From: Bacillus dicomae
GTDB lineage: Bacteria; Bacillota; Bacilli; Bacillales; Bacillaceae_G
Assembly: GCF_006494425.1 (NCBI RefSeq)
Contig: NZ_VHIV01000001.1
Location: 186,001-250,000, forward strand
Length of the DNA: 64,000 nt
Direction of reading: 5' to 3'
The notes under the pieces were generated by a model, which did not search any database, was not told the DNA's origin, and saw only the letters and a program-made list of their open reading frames with translations. Made by a program: the position numbers and the translations under genes. Shown piece after piece: positions 45,489 through 53,393 of this stretch (the stretch's first letter is position 1; each line of letters begins with the position of its first letter).

Positions 45489-46964
45489 ATGAATACGACA
45501 ACTAACAGCCCTGCAAGTGGCAAAGTTGATACTTCTAATATGAAACATACCCCCATTTTAATTGCATTACTTTTAGGGGCAATGGTTGCGTTATTAAACG
45601 AAACGTTACTTGGTAATGCGTTAACAGTATTAATGAAAGAATTCGACGTAACAGCTTCAACGATTCAATGGCTTTCTACAGCATACATGTTGGTGGTTGG
45701 GGTTTTAGTCCCAATTACAGCGTTACTTCAGCAATGGCTTACAACGAGACAGATGTTTTTGATCGCTATGGTAACGTTTTTAGCTGGTACATTAATTGCG
45801 GGATTTGCACCGACGTTTTCTGTTTTATTAATTGGCCGTATCGTCCAAGCGATAGCGACCGGGTTAATTTCACCGTTATTAATGAATACGATTTTAATTA
45901 TTTGTCCGCCTGAAAAACGTGGTGCCACAATGGGATTAATCGCACTTGTGATGATGGCAGCTCCAGCAATTGGTCCTACATTATCTGGAGTAATCGTCGA
46001 CTCATTAAATTGGCGCTGGTTATTCTATATCGTTATTCCTATCGTAATCATTTCAATTATGATTGGGATGAAGTACATTCAAAATGTTTCAGAGTTAACA
46101 AGACCAAAAGTAGATTATCCATCTATCCTTTTATCGACATTAGGATTTGGCGGGCTTGTATATAGCTTTAGTGCATCAGGTGACTTAGGCTGGTCCGATA
46201 CGAAAGTGTATGGCACTTTAATTGTTGGGCTTATCTCATTATGTATTTTTATCGTGCGACAATTAAAAATTGAGAATCCAATTTTAGAGTTACGCGCATT
46301 TAAAGTTCCGATGTTTACATTATCAGTTGGATTAATTGTCATTGTGATGATGTCATTATTTTCAACGATGACTTTATTACCGATGTTCTTGCAAACAGTT
46401 TTACTCGTTACAGCTTTTAAATCAGGAATTATCATGCTTCCGGGAAGTATTATTAGCGCCATAATGGGACCAATTGCAGGTAAACTATTTGATAAATTTA
46501 GTCCGAAAGTTATTATCGTTCCCGGCATTGTGTTAGTAGGGGTTGCAATGTTCTTATTTAAAGGCATTACGCCTGACACATCAATGGTACAAATTATTGT
46601 CATGCATAGCGTATTAATGGTTGGACTCATGTTTGTCATGACAGCACAAACATACGGTTTAAATCAATTAACACCAGATTTATATCCGCACGGAACAGCA
46701 CTGTTTAATACACTGCAGCAAGTAGCTGGCGCAATTGGTACGGCTATCTTTATTTCAAAAATGTCTTCAGGAACAGCTAAGTATATGGAAAGCTCCGCAA
46801 ACCCAATGGACCCAGTAGAGAAGTTAAACGGTTTAACGTCAGGGTTCCAAGGTGCATTTACACTTGGATTAATCTTTATCGTTGTTGCATTTATCGTATC
46901 GCTATTCTTAAAAGAAGAGAAGAAGGGAGTAGAAGTAACGGGGGTTTTACAGAACGAAAATTAA
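45489..46964 (+). CDS. MFS drug exporter, DHA2 (EmrB/QacA) family
   Basis: About 491 residues with 14 predicted helices. DHA2 marks: LNETLLGNALTVLMKEF, then TIQWLSTAYMLVVGVLVPIT, and motif C-like GPTLSGVIVDSLNWRWLF. It exports lipophilic or cationic drugs by proton antiport. ATG 45489 has GGAGGAG about 9 bp upstream; the in-frame TTG at 45483 is too close to that site. The divergent TetR-family gene and shared operator indicate drug-inducible expression. Terminator at 46975. Confidence 0.88.
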   Translation: MNTTTNSPASGKVDTSNMKHTPILIALLLGAMVALLNETLLGNALTVLMKEFDVTASTIQWLSTAYMLVVGVLVPITALLQQWLTTRQMFLIAMVTFLAGTLIAGFAPTFSVLLIGRIVQAIATGLISPLLMNTILIICPPEKRGATMGLIALVMMAAPAIGPTLSGVIVDSLNWRWLFYIVIPIVIISIMIGMKYIQNVSELTRPKVDYPSILLSTLGFGGLVYSFSASGDLGWSDTKVYGTLIVGLISLCIFIVRQLKIENPILELRAFKVPMFTLSVGLIVIVMMSLFSTMTLLPMFLQTVLLVTAFKSGIIMLPGSIISAIMGPIAGKLFDKFSPKVIIVPGIVLVGVAMFLFKGITPDTSMVQIIVMHSVLMVGLMFVMTAQTYGLNQLTPDLYPHGTALFNTLQQVAGAIGTAIFISKMSSGTAKYMESSANPMDPVEKLNGLTSGFQGAFTLGLIFIVVAFIVSLFLKEEKKGVEVTGVLQNEN

Positions 46965-46974
46965 GGTTTATATA

Positions 46975-47008
46975 AAAAGACATCTTTACGATTAAAGATG
47001 TCTTTTTA
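46975..47008. terminator. Bidirectional terminator, mfs and permease operon
   Basis: AAAAAGACATCTTTA and TAAAGATGTCTTTTT around CGAT. It reaches the stop of the convergent permease gene. Confidence 0.9.
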
Positions 47009-47533
47009 TATTTCTTTCGTAACATCATACCTTAGCAACTCTCCCTGATCATAAAACCTCTCAAAAATAAGCCCCATTACATAGAAGAATACTAGACCGA
47101 AACAAATATGAATAAGTGTAAAAGTAGCTCCAAATGAGGAAAATTCATACACGAGAATTGGTAATTTCGCAGTTGTCCAAACGCCTAAGAAAAATACGAT
47201 GTACCGAATGCTTGCACCTTTTTTTAATAGTAGTGCTGCGATTGGAAAGGCGACGTAGAGGGGACCAGCTGCAATGCCTCCTAATAATAGAGAAAATAAG
47301 ATTCCGTATATACCTGATTTTTCACCCATATATTTCATGAGCGTTTCTTTTTTTACCCACTGATCAAGTAACCCTACAAATAGTAAGACAGGGGGGAGGA
47401 GGAACAGCATATCTAAAATGCTATTCCCTGTTAGTTGTAATGCGCTCCATCCTAAAGATTGATTTATGAAAGTTAATACAAAGAGCCCGAGTAGTAAGAC
47501 GAAAAAGAAGCGATATCTTTTTAGTTCTTTCAT
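47006..47533 (-). CDS. Permease half 2 (DUF318/ArsP-like)
   Basis: About 175 residues, five membrane helices. GGIAAGPLYVAFPIAALLLKKGA resembles one repeat of ArsP/DUF318 permeases (quoted in part: GGIAAGPLYVAFPIAAL). The start ATG 47533 overlaps the stop of the preceding gene (ATGA), so the two halves are co-translated, and a full transporter probably needs both. Upstream in-frame codons overlap further and are unlikely. The substrate is unknown. Controlled by the PadR-type regulator upstream. Confidence 0.65.
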   Translation of the reverse strand: MKELKRYRFFFVLLLGLFVLTFINQSLGWSALQLTGNSILDMLFLLPPVLLFVGLLDQWVKKETLMKYMGEKSGIYGILFSLLLGGIAAGPLYVAFPIAALLLKKGASIRYIVFFLGVWTTAKLPILVYEFSSFGATFTLIHICFGLVFFYVMGLIFERFYDQGELLRYDVTKEI

Positions 47534-48012
47534 ACCATCACCACCCAAATAATATAGGAGAATAGGAGTGACATGAGTAATGCAGATGCATTACGTGCGT
47601 AAGCAAAGCTTCGTCCGAATATCTTTTGTTCCATGGGCAAGGTTGTAATTCCTACTGACATGAATGTAGACATAAGTGCCGCAACTTGAGGGAGGCCTGC
47701 ACCGTGTTGGACTAACGTATGACCAAGAGGAAATACGACGAAGCTTGGAATAAGTGCAATGGATCCGAGTATTGCTGAATAAATAATACCTAACAATCCG
47801 GACTGTTCTCCAATGATAGAAGAGATAAAGGACGGCGTTAATATAGAAAGTGATAAGCCAACGAAAAGCATGATGGAAAGCATTGCAGGGAGAAGGTTGC
47901 GAAACATTTTCCACGACTTCATTAGAGCATCTTTCGTTTTCTTGCGGTCCTTCATAAAAGAAATCCCCGTAAGAATAATGGCTAAAGTATAAAGAATCAC
48001 ACCGTTAATCAT
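47530..48012 (-). CDS. Permease half 1 (DUF318/ArsP-like)
   Basis: 160 residues and four to five helices. The segment LGSIALIPSFVVFPLGHTLV parallels the GPLYVAFP repeat of the following gene, so the two are the halves of a split, two-repeat permease. The start overlaps the end of padR by 8 bp, with AAGGA upstream. Operon order is padR, half 1, half 2, all with overlapping ends. Confidence 0.65.
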   Translation of the reverse strand: MINGVILYTLAIILTGISFMKDRKKTKDALMKSWKMFRNLLPAMLSIMLFVGLSLSILTPSFISSIIGEQSGLLGIIYSAILGSIALIPSFVVFPLGHTLVQHGAGLPQVAALMSTFMSVGITTLPMEQKIFGRSFAYARNASALLMSLLFSYIIWVVMV

Positions 48013-48346
48013 GATCGGATTCCTTTAAGTCTTTATATTTATCTAAGAAAAAGGATAAGTTCTTCATTTTTTCTTCAATATCCATTTGAAAATCTGCCAA
48101 TTGTTCCTTTCCAGCAGACGTAATTTTGTACATCTTTCTCGGTTTGTCTTGATGATCTGTGCTTACGTAAGATTCAATTGCACCTTCGTTTTCTAATTTT
48201 TTTAGTGTGCGATATAAAATGGCGCTATCGATTGGATTGACGGGAAGTTCTTCCTCGCACTTTTGCAGTAATTGCCCGCCGTAGTTATCGCCCTCAGCTA
48301 AAAATAACAAAAGAAATGCGCCTGTATGTCTTCCTGTATGTTTCAT
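48005..48346 (-). CDS. PadR-family transcriptional repressor
   Basis: 113 residues. A winged helix with the PadR layout, LLLFLAEGDNYGGQLLQK, then SAILYRTLKKLENEGAIES, then RKMYKITSAGKEQL, and a C-terminal dimerisation helix. It is the first gene of the operon with the split permease. Two adjacent dyads upstream are the likely operator, giving autoregulation. The inducer is unknown. Confidence 0.87.
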   Translation of the reverse strand: MKHTGRHTGAFLLLFLAEGDNYGGQLLQKCEEELPVNPIDSAILYRTLKKLENEGAIESYVSTDHQDKPRKMYKITSAGKEQLADFQMDIEEKMKNLSFFLDKYKDLKESDHD

Positions 48347-48375
48347 GGCTATACCTCCTAGAATGAATTAGAATT

Positions 48376-48413
48376 TATACTGTTAATGACAGTATACTGT
48401 TATTAACAGTATA
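48376..48413. promoter_or_regulatory. Tandem PadR operator dyads
   Basis: TACTGTTAATGACAGTA and TACTGTTATTAACAGTA are two adjacent palindromes sharing the central TA, 30-67 bp upstream of padR. Each arm is ACTGTTA. Confidence 0.75.
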
Positions 48414-48483
48414 AGGTGCATGAAATGCTATGTCAATTTGAAAATGTGCAATCTCGAGATAGGGGCTGTACATCCAAAAACAC

Positions 48484-48508
48484 AAAAAAAGACACTCTCA
48501 AGAGTGCC
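48484..48508 (-). terminator. Terminator of YjcZ-type gene 1
   Basis: On the minus strand, GGCACTCT and AGAGTGTC are followed by seven T. Confidence 0.85.
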
Positions 48509-48513
48509 TTCCT

Positions 48514-48639
48514 TTAGCAGCCGAATCCGCCGCCCCAACAGCTAGCGCCAACGATGATTAATAAGATAAAGAGTACAACAAGTAAAGCGAATCCGCCGCC
48601 GAAACCGCAGCCTCCACCACAACTACCGCCATAGCCCAT
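48514..48639 (-). CDS. YjcZ-family sporulation micropeptide 1
   Basis: 41 residues, a glycine/cysteine-rich N-terminus ([17 protein letters not shown]), one membrane helix ([17 protein letters not shown]) and a short CWGGGFGC tail. This is the layout of the YjcZ/SscA spore-associated family. Ribosome site AGGAGG before ATG 48639. A paralogue lies at 52632-52739. Its upstream block at 48682-48733 is shared with the paralogue. Function is probably in spore coat or forespore membrane; this is family knowledge. Confidence 0.85.
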   Translation of the reverse strand: MGYGGSCGGGCGFGGGFALLVVLFILLIIVGASCWGGGFGC

Positions 48640-48681
48640 ATTAACTCCTCCTTCCATAAAGACCATTAATTAATGGATTTA

Positions 48682-48733
48682 ATTCACTTTATGTTTTTAC
48701 GGATAATCTTGAGCAGGTCCTTTTGAAAAATAA
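48682..48733 (-). promoter_or_regulatory. Conserved upstream block of YjcZ-type gene 1
   Basis: Shares AGCAGGTCCTTTTG and AAAACATAAA (minus strand) at the same spacing with 52803-52856. It probably holds the sporulation promoter; CATAAAGTG is a weak sigma-K-like -10. Confidence 0.5.
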
Positions 48734-48837
48734 AGGTGCTTAGATTTTATAAGAGTTGACGACCGTATTTTTGTCACGGGTACTCTGCTGATGACATATT
48801 GTATTTTATTCTGTGTATTGGGGGAAGGAGGATCTTT

Positions 48838-49083
48838 ATGGCCAATTCTGAAATGATTTTACGATTACTTACGGATTTAAAGATTGAACAGCAAGCTTTA
48901 AAAGAACAGCTGGAGAAAATGCAAACAGCTGTGAATACTCTTGAAGAAAAATCAGCGATTGTGGAAGAAAAACCAAAGACTATTGAAGAAAAACCAGCTG
49001 TTGCTGCTGCAAAGCAAAGAGCTCATTCTGGACACCCAACATCTTTTCGTGCTTGGAGAGCATCTGCTCAAAGGAATTCATAA
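48838..49083 (+). CDS. Small coiled-coil hypothetical protein
   Basis: 81 residues. The first 45 form an amphipathic coiled coil (LKIEQQALKEQLEKMQ), then Glu/Lys/Pro-rich repeats of the type EEKP, then a basic tail. The family is not recognised. AAGGAGG lies 6 bp before ATG 48838, and an upstream in-frame start would overlap no ribosome site. Followed by a terminator. Monocistronic. Confidence 0.6.
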   Translation: MANSEMILRLLTDLKIEQQALKEQLEKMQTAVNTLEEKSAIVEEKPKTIEEKPAVAAAKQRAHSGHPTSFRAWRASAQRNS

Positions 49084-49092
49084 AAATATAAG

Positions 49093-49124
49093 AAAAGAAG
49101 ACATCTAGTAAGATGTCTTCTTTT
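49093..49124 (+). terminator. Terminator after the coiled-coil gene
   Basis: AAAAGAAGACATCT and AGATGTCTTCTTTT around AGTA. The 300 bp beyond it (49125-49426) contain no gene, only two more hairpins. Confidence 0.9.
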
Positions 49125-49335
49125 GCTTGTACAATCCAAATGATTAAGAAGGTATATCCATATTGCTTTAAAACTAAGAAGAAAATAACGATTGTCGACT
49201 CCTTTTTTAGTATAGCATGTAATAATAAATATTTTTATGTAATATTGCATATATATAGATTATATAATGTTAATCTTGTATATTTTAGTTGTCTGTTATT
49301 TGTTTTAATTCATTTACTTATATTATTTTTTGAGT

Positions 49336-49359
49336 GCCCCAGTGATGGGGCCTTTTTTT
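49336..49359 (+). terminator. Orphan plus-strand terminator
   Basis: GCCCCA, loop GTGA, TGGGGC, then seven T. No plus-strand gene ends nearby, so it may end a short untranslated RNA or be a relic. Confidence 0.65.
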
Positions 49360-49381
49360 ACAATTGTTTTAAAGTGGAAAC

Positions 49382-49403
49382 CCCCTCAAGGATAAGAGAG
49401 GGG
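49382..49403 (-). terminator. Terminator of the alpha/beta hydrolase gene
   Basis: On the minus strand, CCCCTC and GAGGGG pair 24 bases after the hydrolase stop. Confidence 0.6.
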
Positions 49404-49426
49404 TTCCATAACTAGGGAAATGGTTA

Positions 49427-50833
49427 TTAGTGTTTAATAAGATGAAGCTCAGGATATTGCTTCTGAATTTCTTCTAAATGATTTTCGTTTATCCCTTTTA
49501 AAGTTTGATCGAAAAAGCTAGTTACTAGTTTATTAATGAGTTTATAATTTGCGGCTACATCTTCACCGGGTTCATTAATAATACGTGAAAATGCGGCTAA
49601 ATCTGTAAAACTATTATGATTTGCTTTTGGAATTACAACTGTGTACGCGCCAGGTTTTTCAATGGTTTTATTTCTTAAATAGGATATTTCAAACAATTCA
49701 TTTTGGATTCCACCTGTCTTTTGATTCTCAGCTTCTTTCATATACTGAATGGTAGCTTCAGCATTCATCAACATGAATGGTTTTTGAGGGCCGTATTTGG
49801 GCATTGGATCTCCATATAATCCGCCGTCCATATCAATTGCAGCTTTAATACGAGTATCCTTTATTAACATTTGCGCGGCAGTTGCTCCTCCATAAGAGTG
49901 ACCTAACATGCCGATTTTGTCATCGTCAATTAAATTTGCAATGGCTGTAAAGTTTTTATCAAAATTGCCTTTTATTACTTCGTTTAAAACAAAAGTAGTA
50001 TCCTGTTCCCAATTTCGAACCATGTTATTTAAAGCGTTAGGTGTAAATTCAATTGGTACGGAATCTATACGTTTTCCATTAGGGAAAATTGTTGTTGCTG
50101 CGTATCCTGTGAAATTAAGAGCGATTACTACATAACCTTGGCTAGCTAATTCTTCTAACTGGAATGTATTTTGTTGTCCGTATAATTCCATCCCATGGCC
50201 GAATAAAAGAAGGGGGGATTTTTCCTTAATTTGAAGCGGTTTAGCATCTTGATAAGAATGTGTTTTTGTCAGCCCTAAATGTGTCGTTACGATATACGGA
50301 GCACCTTTTGTTACACCCAGTTGTTCAGCGAGGGCGTCTATGTTCTCAAAGTAGGCAGAAGGTTTCCCAGATCCTTTTTTGGCAGGATAGTACACTTGTA
50401 TCATTAGTTCACGATTTCCGTGACTACTGGGTACAATGGTTTCTTTTCGATTTGTATCAATTAAATGAAAAGCTTTCGTTCCTACTGTATATTTTCCTGT
50501 AGGCTCTGGGAGTGTTATGATTGGAAAAAGCAAGGGTAGCGTAAACATTGCGATAGCAGTTACGATAATTCCTAACCCTTTTAAAATTTTCATCACTAAC
50601 TTTTTAGAAACAGCTGTAGTTTTTGGTTTCAAAAAAACTTGTAATGTTAAAACGAACAATAAGAAATAGGCAGGGATCATACGCCAGTTTGCGCAAATTA
50701 ATACGATGGTTGCTAACAAGAATATGTAATTTATTATTAAGATGAATCCATTCTTTTTCGTCAAACCACGCTTGATAAAGATAAGTTGGATGCTAGACAA
50801 AAGTAATACAGCAACAAAAATGATTTCTAACAT
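49427..50833 (-). CDS. Membrane-anchored alpha/beta hydrolase (PAF-acetylhydrolase-like)
   Basis: 468 residues. The N-terminal ~120 contain four membrane helices, and an external hydrolase domain follows. The nucleophile elbow is GHSYGGATAAQ, preceded by the oxyanion segment LLLFGHGMELYGQQN, with a candidate acid Asp in AAIDMDGGLYGD and a late His in PKANHNSF. This arrangement matches the platelet-activating-factor acetylhydrolase type of lipases. The substrate is unknown. A 14-bp palindrome (50902-50915) lies about 70 bp upstream. Confidence 0.78.
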   Translation of the reverse strand: MLEIIFVAVLLLSSIQLIFIKRGLTKKNGFILIINYIFLLATIVLICANWRMIPAYFLLFVLTLQVFLKPKTTAVSKKLVMKILKGLGIIVTAIAMFTLPLLFPIITLPEPTGKYTVGTKAFHLIDTNRKETIVPSSHGNRELMIQVYYPAKKGSGKPSAYFENIDALAEQLGVTKGAPYIVTTHLGLTKTHSYQDAKPLQIKEKSPLLLFGHGMELYGQQNTFQLEELASQGYVVIALNFTGYAATTIFPNGKRIDSVPIEFTPNALNNMVRNWEQDTTFVLNEVIKGNFDKNFTAIANLIDDDKIGMLGHSYGGATAAQMLIKDTRIKAAIDMDGGLYGDPMPKYGPQKPFMLMNAEATIQYMKEAENQKTGGIQNELFEISYLRNKTIEKPGAYTVVIPKANHNSFTDLAAFSRIINEPGEDVAANYKLINKLVTSFFDQTLKGINENHLEEIQKQYPELHLIKH

Positions 50834-50901
50834 TTTCAGTTTTTAGCTCCTTTCCTAATCATATAAATGTAGATTGCTAAATTGATAATCTATAATCTTA
50901 T

Positions 50902-50915
50902 CGGTTATATAACCG
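50902..50915. promoter_or_regulatory. Palindrome upstream of the hydrolase gene
   Basis: CGGTTATATAACCG is a perfect 14-bp palindrome 69 bp before the start codon, a possible repressor site. Confidence 0.4.
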
Positions 50916-50973
50916 TCATTGATAATTGTATGCATGTAAGTAAGTTTAGAATGTTTTCAGATGACATATTAAG

Positions 50974-51001
50974 AAAAAAGTACTCATACGAGTACCTTTT
51001 T
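50974..51001 (-). terminator. Terminator of the 33-residue peptide gene
   Basis: AAAAAGTACTC and GAGTACCTTTTT pair, adjacent to the stop at 51003. Confidence 0.85.
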
Positions 51002-51002
51002 C

Positions 51003-51104
51003 TTAAACCGTGCCCCATAAATGATAAACCATACCGATAACAAAAAATGCAAGTCCTACAAATAAAACGATTAAAGCAAGTATTCCATTTTTATTATGTT
51101 CCAT
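51003..51104 (-). CDS. 33-residue single-helix membrane peptide
   Basis: A polar start (MEHNKNG), one helix (ILALIVLFVGLAFFVIGMVY) and HLWGTV at the end. AAGGAG lies 8 bp before ATG 51104. The family is widespread in Bacillus genomes as an uncharacterised protein, to my knowledge. A decayed relative lies at 59480-59551. It is flanked by two hairpins. Confidence 0.65.
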   Translation of the reverse strand: MEHNKNGILALIVLFVGLAFFVIGMVYHLWGTV

Positions 51105-51130
51105 ACAGTCAGCTCCTTTTTAGTTATATA

Positions 51131-51167
51131 CAAAAAAGCCTTTAGTCGTAATTATGGCTAAAGGCTT
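51131..51167 (-). terminator. Hairpin upstream of the 33-residue gene
   Basis: AAAGCCTTTAG and CTAAAGGCTTT with a T run on the minus strand. No minus-strand gene ends here, so it may be a leader attenuator or insulate from the divergent gene. Confidence 0.6.
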
Positions 51168-51253
51168 TGATCTTCATACTTTGTATTTTATAAAAAAGTT
51201 GTACTTCTGTATTAATTTGGAATATGATTGTTTAAAGAGTAGGTGATGAGTAC

Positions 51254-51838
51254 ATGCAGGAAACAAAACAATTCCCGCTTATATCTGGAAATCTCTCATT
51301 AGATTTAGTGAATACAGAGTTAGTTAGGCGTGGACAACGTTATGATTTATTAATAACAGATGAAGATGTATTAGAATGGCTACATGTAATAAAGGTTAAT
51401 TTGCCTTTTTGGAATGAAAAAACACTTATAGAAATTCAAGAGCGCATGAATCAAGTTACATCTAGCATATTAGAGACAAGAGAGGTACTGAGAAAACAGT
51501 TTGAGGCAATTGCTGATCAGCACGAAATTTCTAATGATTTTATTACGTATTTAGAAAAACAAATTGAGAAGGCACCATTTACATATAAAGTCATGGAACA
51601 ACGTCTAGTACCTGTCCCAGTTGGAGAAATTGAGGATGTACTCGTATCGATAATTGCATTTGATGCTTTAACCTTAATAACAGAAAATAAGCTTATTTCT
51701 CTTAAAAGGTGTTCAAATCCCGACTGTGTTTTATTATTTATAGATAAAAGTGGAAAACGAAAATGGTGTTCTATGAAAATATGTGGGAACCGGAAAAAGG
51801 TAGCAAAATTCCAGGATCGAAGATGTGAAGAAGTTTAG
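51254..51838 (+). CDS. CGNR zinc-finger (ABATE-type) regulator
   Basis: 194 residues. The N-terminal helical domain (LSLDLVNTELVRRGQRYDLL) is the ABATE stress-sensor region. The C-terminal CGNR finger reads CSNPDCVLLFIDKS, then KRKWCSMKICGNRKKV, with four Cys and the CGNR motif. Members are predicted transcription regulators. The HPP-family gene follows 118 bp later. Ribosome site AGGTGATGAG. Confidence 0.83.
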   Translation: MQETKQFPLISGNLSLDLVNTELVRRGQRYDLLITDEDVLEWLHVIKVNLPFWNEKTLIEIQERMNQVTSSILETREVLRKQFEAIADQHEISNDFITYLEKQIEKAPFTYKVMEQRLVPVPVGEIEDVLVSIIAFDALTLITENKLISLKRCSNPDCVLLFIDKSGKRKWCSMKICGNRKKVAKFQDRRCEEV

Positions 51839-51956
51839 GGGATCAACTGATAGCAGTTGATCTTTTTTTATGTATTTTTTAAACTAACCTCTAAAATTAA
51901 TATTGACCGGTTATTTTATTCGGAATATAATTGTTGGTAAATAAAGGAGGAGAACG

Positions 51957-52511
51957 ATGGGTAATATAACAGCAGCTAAGCAGAAAGAGGCTCCACCAAT
52001 AAGTGGACGATATTTTGCAAAAATGAAAGGGAAAGGTAGAAGTCCATTACAAGTAAACATAAAGGACTCTTTGACGGGACTATTAGGGGGATTTTTAACA
52101 ATTCTTACCTTAACATATTTAACGAGTATAACTTCTACAGAATTGTTAATGGCTCCATTTGGGGCGAGTTGTGTATTAGCGTTTGGAGTTTGGAATGCAC
52201 CGCTATCTCAGCCGCGTAATATTATTGGAGGACATTTGATTTCAACTTTCATTGGTCTATCAATATATCATTTGTTTGGGAATGAATATTGGACGATAGC
52301 TTTAGCAGTTGGGATGTCGATTGCTATTATGATGTTAACAAGAACAACACATCCTCCGGCAGGGGCCGATCCAATTATCGTTATTTTAGGGGCATACAGT
52401 TGGAGTTATTTAGTAACACCAGTTTTAGTTGGTTCTCTTGTTATTGTAGTTATTGCTTTATTTATTAATAATATGAGTAGTAAAAGGAGTTATCCAACTT
52501 TTTGGATATAA
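51957..52511 (+). CDS. HPP-family integral membrane protein
   Basis: 184 residues, four helices after a polar N-terminal 45 residues. Signature segments: LMAPFGASCVLAFG, then PLSQPRNIIGGH, and TRTTHPPAGADPII with the family's HPP. Relatives in cyanobacteria and plastids carry nitrite; the bacterial role is unsettled. GGAGGAG precedes ATG 51957. It ends without a strong terminator until 52591. Confidence 0.86.
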   Translation: MGNITAAKQKEAPPISGRYFAKMKGKGRSPLQVNIKDSLTGLLGGFLTILTLTYLTSITSTELLMAPFGASCVLAFGVWNAPLSQPRNIIGGHLISTFIGLSIYHLFGNEYWTIALAVGMSIAIMMLTRTTHPPAGADPIIVILGAYSWSYLVTPVLVGSLVIVVIALFINNMSSKRSYPTFWI

Positions 52512-52590
52512 TTAATAAGGTGAAAAACAATTTGAGTAAGTATCCCGTTTTTTACTATGTCTTCATTTCATATACTTTTTAGTTTACAAA

Positions 52591-52620
52591 GAAAAGACAC
52601 CCATATAAGAGTGTCTTTTC
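52591..52620. terminator. Terminator between hpp and YjcZ-type gene 2
   Basis: GAAAAGACAC and GTGTCTTTTC around a 10-base loop, suited to both convergent genes. Confidence 0.85.
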
Positions 52621-52631
52621 CGATAGTTTGT

Positions 52632-52739
52632 TTAGCAGAAGCAAGCAGCTCCAACGATGATTAATAAAATGAATAACACAACTAATAATGCAAAGCCTCC
52701 AGCGAAGCCACAGCCTCCACAACTACCACCAAAGCCCAT
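52632..52739 (-). CDS. YjcZ-family sporulation micropeptide 2
   Basis: 35 residues, MGFGGSCGGCGFAGGF followed by [19 protein letters not shown]. Paralogue of the gene at 48514-48639; the helix is nearly identical. Ribosome site AGGAGG before ATG 52739. The upstream block (52803-52856) is conserved with copy 1. Shorter than copy 1 by a Gly-rich tail. Confidence 0.85.
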   Translation of the reverse strand: MGFGGSCGGCGFAGGFALLVVLFILLIIVGAACFC

Positions 52740-52802
52740 AACAGTTCCTCCTTTAGATAAGAGGGGAAGAAACAAGAGGTCACTCATGTGTTTTAACGGA
52801 TT

Positions 52803-52856
52803 CCATTTATTTTATGTTTTGACGCATGAACATGAGCAGGTCCTTTTGGAAATAAA
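52803..52856 (-). promoter_or_regulatory. Sigma-K-like promoter block of YjcZ-type gene 2
   Basis: On the minus strand CATAAAATA (52808-52816) matches the sigma-K -10 pattern CATANNNTA. The surrounding bases, including AGCAGGTCCTTTTG on the plus strand, are conserved with copy 1. Confidence 0.5.
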
Positions 52857-52877
52857 AAAGACACCTTAAGGTGCCTT
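52854..52877. terminator. Short hairpin
   Basis: GACACCTT and AAGGTGCC with flanking A and T runs. Confidence 0.5.
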
Positions 52878-52952
52878 CTGTTCAAAGTAATTTAATTAAT
52901 ATTCGCTAGCGTAAAATTCTTTTATAAAAGAGATAATTTCTATGAAAATAAA

Positions 52953-52981
52953 TAAAAAAGACACTTTCAAGTGTCTTTTTT
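52953..52981. terminator. Orphan bidirectional terminator
   Basis: AAAAAAGACACTT and AAGTGTCTTTTTT around TC. No gene lies directly before it on either strand. The gap from here to 53216 holds nothing recognisable. Confidence 0.7.
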
Positions 52982-53216
52982 ATTTTAGTTATGCGCGTTG
53001 CTTAATAAGACGCTAGTTCCTCAGTATAAATATGAGTAACTATGTAGGGTGATTTCATTATAACATTTTAACCAGTAATGGGTCTATATGGAATTTTTGT
53101 AATGATTATGTTTATTTATTCAGAATGATAGATGTAGTGAAAGATAAATGCTACCTGCAGCAATTGTAAAATATAATGATGTTTGCTTTGTAAAAAAATA
53201 TTCAATAATTTATTAT

Positions 53217-53243
53217 TGCAACCGCTTACTTTTTGTGTATAAT
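53217..53243 (+). promoter_or_regulatory. licT promoter with cre site
   Basis: TGCAACCGCTTACT (53217-53230) fits the CcpA cre pattern and overlaps a TTGCAA -35-like hexamer; TATAAT lies at 53238-53243. CcpA binding there would block initiation. Confidence 0.65.
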
Positions 53244-53265
53244 GAAGGTAAGTTAATAAGTAAAA

Positions 53266-53294
53266 GGATTGTTACTGTTCGGCAGGCAAAACCT
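53266..53294 (+). promoter_or_regulatory. Ribonucleic antiterminator (RAT) 1
   Basis: GGATTGTTACTGTTCGGCAG and the following GCAAAACCT match the RAT hairpin bound by BglG/LicT proteins. Its 3' end overlaps the terminator at 53290. Confidence 0.92.
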
Positions 53295-53353
53295 AAATTG
53301 ATCTAGAGGCTACGGGTGTAGTGTGGCTTTTGGAATCAGTTTAGGTTTTTTTA
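53290..53353 (+). terminator. RAT-controlled terminator 1
   Basis: AACCTAAATTGAT pairs with ATCAGTTTAGGTT, followed by eight T. Formation is mutually exclusive with RAT 1. Confidence 0.92.
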
Positions 53354-53393
53354 TTACCCTTTTGTGACTTTAAGAAGAAGAAGGCGGAACAAT

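Noticed and set aside
46115-46639. 174-codon minus-strand frame opposite the DHA2 exporter
   Set aside because: Antisense shadow; its Asn/Thr/Ile-rich sequence mirrors codons of the exporter, and it has no ribosome site.
47591-47914. 107-codon minus-strand frame inside permease half 1
   Set aside because: Out-of-frame shadow of a well-supported membrane protein; the composition (many Cys, His, Tyr, Arg) is not protein-like and there is no ribosome site.
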